DNA of 23,066 bases from Mageeibacillus sp. UBA3781 (GTDB lineage Bacteria; Bacillota; Clostridia; Saccharofermentanales; Saccharofermentanaceae). Positions 1 through 6,009 of the stretch are shown here, piece after piece; position 1 is the stretch's first letter, and every line of letters starts with the position of its first letter. A program made the translations under genes and the position numbers. The stretch is from contig DFFH01000142.1 of assembly GCA_002368805.1 (NCBI GenBank), forward strand, positions 16,016 through 39,081, given 5' to 3'. Below the pieces are notes generated by a model, which saw nothing but the letters and a program-made list of their open reading frames with translations, made no database searches and was not told where the DNA came from.

Positions 1-190
1 AGCCGGAGTTCATCTCGGTGATCTCGATGCCGGCTTCTTTCAGGAATCCGCCGTCGATGCCGATCTGTCCGAATTCATTCTCGATGAGGACGAGCTTCTG
101 TCCGTTGTAACCATCGGAAATGAGTTTCTTGATGAGAGTTGTTTTTCCGGCGCCTAAGAAACCGGAAAAAATATCTACTTTTGTAGCCAT
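1..190 (-). CDS. CobW/P47K-family (G3E) GTPase, N-terminal part only
   Basis: The first 63 codons are in the window; the gene continues beyond position 1. The protein begins MATKVDIFSGFLGAGKTTLI, a Walker A loop of the CobW/COG0523 type (GFLGAGKTT), followed by VLIENEFGQIGIDGGFL, the family's ENEFG segment, and then ITEMNSG, where the family usually continues into the metal-binding CxCC motif just past the window edge. Family members are GTP-driven chaperones that insert or supply metal ions (zinc, cobalt, iron) to client proteins in the cytoplasm. The start is supported by AGAAGG about 8 nt upstream. It lies 92 bp downstream of a second CobW-type gene on the same strand, with no terminator visible between them, so the two are probably one transcript. 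The metal and client cannot be told from this fragment. Confidence 0.9.
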   Translation of the reverse strand, partial: MATKVDIFSGFLGAGKTTLIKKLISDGYNGQKLVLIENEFGQIGIDGGFLKEAGIEITEMNSG

Positions 191-282
191 ATGAATTACC
201 TTCTTTCTCTTTTGCGGGAGACCCTCTGTAGTGGGGATCCGCCGCGATTGTTCGTCTTAACTGAAATAATTACATCGTTCTT

Positions 283-1233
283 TTAGCTGAAATAGATCAC
301 GTCGTTATCCGGGGCGTCTGTGATGTGGAAGTTCTCCACCTGGAGACACGGGATCGCGACCGGGGTGCCCTGGGAGTCGTCACGGAAAAAACCGATCTTG
401 CCGGTGACCTTCAGCCACTGGTTCTCGGGGAAACCGCCTCTGACCTTGTGAAGGCAGAGAAGCGAGATCATGCCGATGTCATTGGCGCAGCAGGTGTAAG
501 CCTTTCTCTGGAGAACGAAAGCTTCTTTTCTGTGCTCACGCATGAGGACTGCCTGACCGGTGACGGTGACACGTTTTCCGTTATATCTCTTGACGTTGTC
601 GAGAGCATCGGTGTAGAAGAGACCGAAGTCATCGGGTTCGATGACGCAGGGGTCTTCGTCGAGATTGTAGGGGAGAAATTCCCCGATATCGATCATGTTT
701 CCGTCCATACCGAAGAAGGACAGATTCATGGCGGGGTTCAGTGATTTTACCGAACCACGGAGCTTAGGTATGTTATTTACTTCCGGATCAACGCGGTTGA
801 AAATAACGTTGTCACAGAAACGGTAGTAGTCCGCGAAGATGGTCTGCATATTTCTGTAGTAGTCGTTATAGGTGGAGGCGTCGACGATCGTGATTGCGGC
901 GGCCAGCGCCCAGCGCTCCGGGACATCGACTTCGTCGAAGAACTTCGCCGGGGAGACCGAGCCGTTCCACTCGATGAGAACGACATCCGGGTGATACTGG
1001 GAGTCGAGATTATGGGTAAAAGCACGGGTGACCTCATCGGTCTCCGCGCTTACGATCTTCAGAGATTTGCAGGGAGCGCCCTCTTCCGGAGGCAGCTCGA
1101 CCTCGCCTTCTTCAGTCAGAAGGACCAGGACTTTTTTATCCGAGAAACTTCCGTCCGCAAGCCACGAATGAATGAACGAAGTTTTTCCGCTGTCGAGAAA
1201 ACCTGTAAAAAAATAAACGAGACAGTCTTCCAT
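283..1233 (-). CDS. CobW-like GTPase fused to a C-terminal TIGR03943/DUF1980-like domain
   Basis: The protein has 316 aa. Residues 11-19 are a Walker A loop, GFLDSGKTS, and NRVD at 146-149 stands where CobW GTPases have NKxD, so the N-terminal ~200 residues are a G3E-type GTPase. The CxCC metal-binding motif after Walker A is missing; an acidic stretch (EEGEVELPPEEG) lies there instead. The C-terminal ~100 residues (VTVTGQAVL, AFVLQRKAYTCCAND with Cys248-Cys249, WLKVTGKI) look like the OB-like C-terminal domain of the TIGR03943/DUF1980 (YcgQ) proteins that accompany COG0701 permeases in Bacillota. That assignment is from remembered motifs, not a search. Upstream of the ordinary CobW gene in the same direction, it is likely a partner GTPase in a metal-handling system. 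The AAAGGA upstream is about 16 nt from the ATG, longer than usual. Confidence 0.8.
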   Translation of the reverse strand: MEDCLVYFFTGFLDSGKTSFIHSWLADGSFSDKKVLVLLTEEGEVELPPEEGAPCKSLKIVSAETDEVTRAFTHNLDSQYHPDVVLIEWNGSVSPAKFFDEVDVPERWALAAAITIVDASTYNDYYRNMQTIFADYYRFCDNVIFNRVDPEVNNIPKLRGSVKSLNPAMNLSFFGMDGNMIDIGEFLPYNLDEDPCVIEPDDFGLFYTDALDNVKRYNGKRVTVTGQAVLMREHRKEAFVLQRKAYTCCANDIGMISLLCLHKVRGGFPENQWLKVTGKIGFFRDDSQGTPVAIPCLQVENFHITDAPDNDVIYFS

Positions 1234-1264
1234 TGTTGTCGAAACCGGATCCTTTCATTAGTAT

Positions 1265-1307
1265 GTCCGAGAGGTCATTTTCCGCTGAAAACAGCGAAGA
1301 TTCGGAC
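1265..1307 (-). other. Hairpin in the 5' leader of the CobW-like gene pair
   Basis: On the transcript of the minus-strand GTPase genes, GTCCGA (1302-1307) pairs with TCGGAC (1265-1270). Inside it lies a perfect CGCTG-TTTT-CAGCG hairpin (1283-1296). The structure sits 32 nt before the start codon. No U-run follows, so it is not an intrinsic terminator. I recognise no riboswitch class and no Zur-like box; it may affect translation or mRNA stability. Confidence 0.35.
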
Positions 1308-1372
1308 AATTTCCTTACCACATAGTATTTTCTTATTTCACAGAAAGTTTTTCAAGCGTTAAAATTCATAAA

Positions 1373-1402
1373 TTGCGTTGTTATTTTATATAAGAGTATA
1401 AT
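1373..1402 (+). promoter_or_regulatory. Sigma-A-type promoter for the GGDEF-EAL gene
   Basis: TTGCGT (1373-1378), an 18-bp spacer and a perfect TATAAT (1397-1402) lie about 57 bp before the GTG start in an AT-rich stretch. The -10 box is consensus and the -35 box has four of six consensus bases. Confidence 0.55.
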
Positions 1403-1458
1403 GATTTAGAACAAGTTTATAGCGTTTTTTGATAAACGTGCGGGAAGGAGGGTTTTCT

Positions 1459-3435
1459 GTGGTAGATATTCTATCTACTCAAGTGGCGCTGCTGCTTTTT
1501 GAATCGATTTTCTGTTTCCTTTCCGCGATCCTCTGCGCCATGAAAAACAGCCGTGACAGGCAGGCAAAGATTGCAGTTACGGATCTCTCCATCATGGCGG
1601 GATTTCTGCTCCTTTCCGATTTCCTTTTTTATATCTGCCAGGGAAGGTCCGGTGGTGCGGCCTCCGTCGTGATGCAGATCGCGAATATTACGCTTTTCCT
1701 GCTTTGTGACCTGTTCCTTATCGGAATCCTGACATATATTTCGATAGTGCTTTTCGGCGGGTTCAGCCTGAAGAAAGACCAGCCCTGCCGGTGGAGATCT
1801 ATCCTTATCGTCCTGCTTTCGGCCGCAGGCATGGTGATGGTCGTCATTTCCCAGTTCACGGGTCTCTATTACACGATCGACGAGACGAATACCTATCACC
1901 GTGAAGATCTTTTCCCGCTGTCTGTGGCATTCCCGATCCTCGGCATGCTGCTTCTGCTGTCGATCCTTCTCCAGTACAGAAATAAGACGACGAAATACCG
2001 TTTCCTCGTGCTGCTCTCCTTTATCGTCCTGCCGGTGGCCGGATTCCTGGTCCAGTATTTCTTCTACGGCTTTGCCTACATGGACATCGGCATCGCACTG
2101 GCAGTCAATATCATCTTCATCGAGAATATCATCTATCAGAACCAGCAGATCAGGATCGCAGAGCGCACGGATATCCGCACCGGACTTGCCAACGAGCACA
2201 GCTGTATCGAGTGGATCCGTGCCCGTAAGGCGAAGAAAGAGATCCTGGATTATGCGGCGATCTACTTTGACATCTCGCGGTTTTCTTCCATCAACCGGAA
2301 GTACGGCGCCAATACCGGTAACCGCGTGCTCGCGATCTTTGCCGGGTCTTTCTCAAAAGAACTCGCTCCGGACGAATTCCTCGGGCATCAGCGTGGCGAC
2401 CAGTTTATCGCGGTCGTGCATAAGAAAAACATCGATTCTATCCTGAAAAAACTCTCTGATCTCCGTGTGGAGTTTACCGATGATACGGGAAAAGATTGCG
2501 ACGTCCATCTGTCGGTAAGGGCCGGTATCTATGAGATCGAAAATGCCGATGTCAGCAGCGAAGATGTTATCAACTACGCAGCCGCGGCACTCGATCATGC
2601 ATCACATTCTGCATTGGATCATTCGGTGGTCTATATGACCAAGGACCTGATGGATACGATCGAAGAGAAGATCCGCTTCGAGAAGGAGATCCGAAAAGCA
2701 CTGGAAGAGGGTGAATTCCTGCCGTACTACCAGCCGAAGGTCAACAGCCGTACCGGCGAGCTCTGTGGTGCCGAGGCACTGGCAAGATGGCAGCATAAGG
2801 GAGATCTTATCTGTCCGGGTGAATTTATCCAGGTAATGGAGAGAAATGAGTCGATCTGCGATCTGGATATGTATATGCTCCGCAGGATCTGTAAGGATAT
2901 CTCGAAATGGATGGAAGACGGGCTTACCATCCCGCCGGTATCTATTAATTTCTCCAGAAGAAATCTGGCGGATCCGGATCTGGCAGAGAAGATCGACCGG
3001 GTCGTTACCGAAAGCGGGATCCCGAAAAACCTTATCGAGATCGAGCTCACGGAGACGGTGGATGAATTCCCGCTGAGTGTCATGAAAGCTTTTGTGGACG
3101 AACTGCATAAGCTCGGTTTCAGTTCCTCGATCGATGATTTCGGTTCTGCGAATTCCTCGATGGCGGTCCTTCGCGAGATCTCCTTTGATACCGTCAAGAT
3201 CGACAAGGGATTCATCGACCATGACCAGAATAAAGATCTGACGATCCTCGATCACATCATCAAGATGGCACTGTCGATCGGGCTGAAGATCGTGGCAGAA
3301 GGTGTCGAGCAGGAAGCTCAGGTCAAGAAACTTCAGTCGTTTGGCACGGAGGTCATCCAGGGTTATTACTACGACCGTCCGATGCCGGAGGAGAAGATGC
3401 GGGAGCGCCTGAAGGATCCGTACTATAACAAGTGA
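1459..3435 (+). CDS. Membrane GGDEF-EAL protein (probable c-di-GMP phosphodiesterase)
   Basis: The start is the GTG at 1459, because GGAAGGAGGG lies directly before it; an upstream in-frame TTG (1429) would put that site inside the gene. The product has 658 aa. Residues 1 to about 230 hold seven or eight hydrophobic segments. A GGDEF domain follows, but its signature reads RGDQF (312-316) instead of GGDEF, so cyclase activity is doubtful. The C-terminal EAL domain keeps the residues expected for hydrolysis of cyclic di-GMP: EAL in GAEALARW (Glu439), the Asn of NFS, ELTET, IDDFG, VKIDKGF, EGVE and QGYYYDRP. The loop usually written DDFGTGYSS reads DDFGSANSS, a departure that may weaken dimer-linked activation. 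The likely role is a membrane-sensed phosphodiesterase, with the GGDEF domain perhaps a GTP sensor. The signal it senses is unknown. Confidence 0.9.
   Translation: MVDILSTQVALLLFESIFCFLSAILCAMKNSRDRQAKIAVTDLSIMAGFLLLSDFLFYICQGRSGGAASVVMQIANITLFLLCDLFLIGILTYISIVLFGGFSLKKDQPCRWRSILIVLLSAAGMVMVVISQFTGLYYTIDETNTYHREDLFPLSVAFPILGMLLLLSILLQYRNKTTKYRFLVLLSFIVLPVAGFLVQYFFYGFAYMDIGIALAVNIIFIENIIYQNQQIRIAERTDIRTGLANEHSCIEWIRARKAKKEILDYAAIYFDISRFSSINRKYGANTGNRVLAIFAGSFSKELAPDEFLGHQRGDQFIAVVHKKNIDSILKKLSDLRVEFTDDTGKDCDVHLSVRAGIYEIENADVSSEDVINYAAAALDHASHSALDHSVVYMTKDLMDTIEEKIRFEKEIRKALEEGEFLPYYQPKVNSRTGELCGAEALARWQHKGDLICPGEFIQVMERNESICDLDMYMLRRICKDISKWMEDGLTIPPVSINFSRRNLADPDLAEKIDRVVTESGIPKNLIEIELTETVDEFPLSVMKAFVDELHKLGFSSSIDDFGSANSSMAVLREISFDTVKIDKGFIDHDQNKDLTILDHIIKMALSIGLKIVAEGVEQEAQVKKLQSFGTEVIQGYYYDRPMPEEKMRERLKDPYYNK
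1746..1756 (-). repeat. CGAAAAGCACT motif, copy 1
   Basis: Exact copy on the minus strand, inside the membrane part of the GGDEF-EAL gene, where the plus strand reads AGTGCTTTTCG and encodes part of IVLFG. Confidence 0.6.
2692..2702 (+). repeat. CGAAAAGCACT motif, copy 2
   Basis: Exact copy inside the GGDEF-EAL gene, in the linker just before the EAL domain (codons for RKAL). Confidence 0.6.
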
Positions 3436-3440
3436 TTTTA

Positions 3441-3449
3441 TGCTAGAAT
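3441..3449 (+). promoter_or_regulatory. Possible extended -10 promoter element before the GH3 gene
   Basis: TGC-TAGAAT lies 40 bp before the GH3 start in the 54-bp gap after the GGDEF-EAL gene. No good -35 box is seen at 17 bp. The gene could also be read through from the upstream promoter, since no terminator is visible in the gap. Confidence 0.3.
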
Positions 3450-3489
3450 ACCCGTAATATAGAAACGAGAAACATAGGAAGAAGAGACA

Positions 3490-5508
3490 ATGAAAAACCG
3501 AACCATAAAGACGATCTGTCTGATGACGATGCTGAGCCTTATGCTCACATCCTGCAATGCTCCGCAAAAACACGTCGAGACGACACCATCGGATCTTCCG
3601 AGACCGACAGAGACATCGGTCGAGACTGAGCCGACAGAGACCGAGGAGACGCTCCCGCCATATCACTGTATCAACCCGAAGTTTGAAGATCTGACGGCGG
3701 AAGAGATCTGTGCGCTTCTGACTGTGGAAGAAAAAGCGGATCAGATGGTGCAGGGCGCAAACTATAACATGCCTCTCGATGAGATGCAGAAGAACTGCTA
3801 CGGATCAGTGCTTTCACATTATCCGGAGTGGCCGGCACTCCCGCAGGATGAGTGGTCGGAAGTGGTCTCGAGATATCAGGATGCGGCACTCCTTTCCGAC
3901 ACACGTATCCCGATGATCTATGCTAACGACTGTACCCACGGCGTACTGGAAGCCCGGGGGTCAGTGATTTTCCCGCAGAATATCAATGTCGGCGCAGCTG
4001 ATGATGAGTCGCTGTCGTTTGAGATGGGCGTCCTTACCGGCTCGGATATGCAGCACTGTGGATTCCTCTGGACGTTCTCGCCGTGCGTGGCATCCGCCCA
4101 GGATCCGAGATGGGGCCGCACCTATGAGTCTTATTCCGATGATGAAGCACTTGTCGGTAAGCACGCGCTCGCATACACGAAGGGCCTGCTGTCACAGAAC
4201 GTACTGCCGTGCCCGAAGCACTTCATCGGTGACGGATATGCCGTCTTTGGAACCGGTGAAGGGGATTTCCTGATCGACCGCGGGGACGCGAAGATGACAG
4301 ACGAGCAGATCCAGAAGTGCCTGAAAGTCTATAAGGATCTGATCGATGCCGGGGTTCCGACGATCATGCTGTCACACTCTTCGATCAATGGCGTGAAGAT
4401 GCACGAGAATAAAGAATTTATCGACAAACTCCGGAATGAGCTTGGATTTAAGGGCGTCATCATTTCCGACTGGGAGTCACTGCATAAGTGTTCCGGCGCG
4501 GATGATAAGGCAAATGTCATCCTCTGCGTCAATTCCGGTGTGGATATGCTCATGGAGGGCGACCACTATGCGGAAACAAGAGATTACATCATCGAAGCGG
4601 TCAATGAGGGATCGATTCCGATGGAGCGTATCGATGAAGCAGTTACAAGGATCCTCCAGATGAAGATGGATTGCGGACTCTTCGAGGATCCTTTCCAGGA
4701 GAACCGTGTGCCGTCCTATGACTGGAACAGCGAGCATGCGCACTCTGTTGCGAGAAAGCTGGCGGCGGAGTCGATGGTCCCGCTGGTACTTCCGGAAGAT
4801 GGTCCGATCACGCTTCAGGCCGGCATGAAGGTCTTCGTTATGGGACCTGCGGCGGATGATACCGGAGTTCTCTGCGGCGGCTGGACCTACCTGTGGCAGG
4901 GCGGCCTGGATGCGGACGCGGATACCGGACGCTGGTGTGCAGAGGGTCCGTCGATCCTCGAAGCACTGCAGGCTTCCGCTTCCGAGATCGGATTTGAGAT
5001 CGTTACCGATCCGGCGGAGATGGAGAACTGCGACGTGATCCTCCTCTGCATTGGTGAGAAGCCCTATGCGGAGATGCAGGGAGATACCGAAGATCTTTCG
5101 ATCACCGGATCTCTGGCACTCGACGGAAATAAGGAAGCGATCGAGAAGATCGCTGAGTATAAGAAGAGCAATGAAGGCAAGAAAAAGAGCCAGCAGACCG
5201 AGCTGAAGCCGGTCATCACGCTGATCGTTGCCGGAAGAAATGTCCTGATCTCCGATTATGTATCTGACTGGGACGAGGTCGTCATGTGCTATCTGCCGGG
5301 ATCCGAAGGCGGCAACGCCGTGTCCGATATCCTGACGGGCAAGGCGTCTTTTTTCGGCCGTCTTCCGATGCCTTACTATGCTTCCGTTGACCAGATTGGC
5401 GCGGAAAGCGGCGAAGTATGGCTGCCGCGAGGCTTCTCCGCCGCGGAGAAGAATCTGGATCCGGACAATCCCGAGGGTACCGAGCCGGCCGAAACCACGA
5501 ATTCGTAA
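3490..5508 (+). CDS. Secreted GH3 beta-glucosidase / exo-beta-glucanase lipoprotein
   Basis: The product has 672 aa. It starts with a lipoprotein signal peptide ending in the lipobox LTSC (Cys22), followed by a Thr/Glu/Pro-rich linker to about residue 57, so the enzyme should be tethered outside the membrane. The GH3 N-terminal barrel shows EEKADQM, PMIYANDCTHGV, DPRWGRTYESY, CPKHFIGDG (Lys243-His244) and GVIISDWE, where Asp327 is the expected catalytic nucleophile. The C-terminal domain has GPAADDTGVLCGGWTYLWQG, GEKPYAEMQGD and LPGSEGG, which resemble exo-1,3/1,4-beta-glucanases of the ExoI/ExoP kind. It should remove glucose from the non-reducing ends of beta-glucans or cello-oligosaccharides. 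A ribosome binding site (AGGAAG) lies before the ATG. The exact linkage specificity, or a beta-xylosidase activity instead, cannot be settled by eye. Confidence 0.93.
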   Translation: MKNRTIKTICLMTMLSLMLTSCNAPQKHVETTPSDLPRPTETSVETEPTETEETLPPYHCINPKFEDLTAEEICALLTVEEKADQMVQGANYNMPLDEMQKNCYGSVLSHYPEWPALPQDEWSEVVSRYQDAALLSDTRIPMIYANDCTHGVLEARGSVIFPQNINVGAADDESLSFEMGVLTGSDMQHCGFLWTFSPCVASAQDPRWGRTYESYSDDEALVGKHALAYTKGLLSQNVLPCPKHFIGDGYAVFGTGEGDFLIDRGDAKMTDEQIQKCLKVYKDLIDAGVPTIMLSHSSINGVKMHENKEFIDKLRNELGFKGVIISDWESLHKCSGADDKANVILCVNSGVDMLMEGDHYAETRDYIIEAVNEGSIPMERIDEAVTRILQMKMDCGLFEDPFQENRVPSYDWNSEHAHSVARKLAAESMVPLVLPEDGPITLQAGMKVFVMGPAADDTGVLCGGWTYLWQGGLDADADTGRWCAEGPSILEALQASASEIGFEIVTDPAEMENCDVILLCIGEKPYAEMQGDTEDLSITGSLALDGNKEAIEKIAEYKKSNEGKKKSQQTELKPVITLIVAGRNVLISDYVSDWDEVVMCYLPGSEGGNAVSDILTGKASFFGRLPMPYYASVDQIGAESGEVWLPRGFSAAEKNLDPDNPEGTEPAETTNS

Positions 5509-5592
5509 CCCGGACGGGTGCTTTTCGATCAATAATCCGGGAAATCACTGTTTGCCCTGCGCATTTTATTGCCCTGATAGGATCATTCTGTT

Positions 5593-5603
5593 CGAAAAGC
5601 ACT
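5593..5603 (+). repeat. CGAAAAGCACT motif, copy 3
   Basis: Exact copy in the loop of hairpin unit 1, between its left arm and its degenerate right arm. Confidence 0.6.
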
Positions 5604-5645
5604 GTTTCATCCTAGATATTTTAGCCCTGATAGGATCATTCTGTT

Positions 5646-5656
5646 CGAAAAGCACT
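5646..5656 (+). repeat. CGAAAAGCACT motif, copy 4
   Basis: Exact copy in the loop of hairpin unit 2, inside the 33-bp block duplicated from unit 1. Unit 6 has the shorter AAAAGCACT at the same place (5861-5869). Confidence 0.6.
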
Positions 5657-5927
5657 TTCCGATCCTATCTTTTCCGAGTGCAGATAGGATCTTTTATCAC
5701 GAAATAGGTTTCTAATCCTACCATGATTTCTAAGAGATAGGATCATTGTGAGTTTTTCACGGAAAAGATCCTATCCTCTTTCCAATAAAATAGGATCAAA
5801 CCACTCAAATGAGCGATTTGATCCTATGGAAGCTACTTTTTGATAGGATCTATTCTGTAAAAAAGCACTTACAGATCCTATGTTGCTATTTATCCCGTAT
5901 CAGGGAGCTTACACTGTATCAGAAATC

Positions 5928-6009
5928 CTGTATTACGTCCTGTATTACGTCCTGTATTACATCCTGTATTACATCTTGTATTACGTCTTGTATTACGTCC
6001 TGTATTACG
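5928..6009. repeat. 12-bp tandem repeat, about 6.8 copies, ending in the ligase stop codon
   Basis: Six full units of (C/T)TGTATTAC(G/A)TC run from 5928 to 5999, and a partial seventh (6000-6009) contains the TAA stop of the minus-strand ligase gene (6005-6007). Units differ only at positions 1 and 10. Open reading frames across it encode only periodic low-complexity peptides and look spurious. Confidence 0.9.

Larger units (their letters stand above)
5576..5881. repeat. Array of six ATAGGATC/GATCCTAT hairpins at a 53-bp period
   Basis: Six left arms, (G/A)ATAGGATC, start at 5576, 5629, 5683, 5736, 5789 and 5842, that is every 53, 54, 53, 53 and 53 bp. Each has an inverted right arm, GATCCTAT, 30-31 bp further on, starting at 5608 (degenerate), 5661, 5714 (degenerate), 5767, 5820 and 5874. 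Loops differ between units and several hold their own inner stems, for example CTGTAA/TTACAG in unit 6 and CTCA/TGAG in unit 5. Units 1 and 2 share a 33-bp identical block (5571-5603 and 5624-5656) containing CGAAAAGCACT. The array fills the gap between convergent genes. Unit 2 on the plus strand is followed by CTTTT and could terminate the GH3 transcript. The rest of the gap (5509-5570) holds a weak stem CCCGGA/TCCGGG and one near copy of the motif. Confidence 0.85.

Noticed and set aside
2602..3666. Minus-strand open frame of 354 codons over the EAL domain
   Set aside because: It is the shadow of the EAL coding region and crosses the gene boundary into the GH3 gene.
5571..5881. The 53-bp periodic array as a CRISPR
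   Set aside because: There is no identical 24-40-bp repeat; only 8-9-bp arms are conserved and they are inverted within each unit. No cas gene is near.
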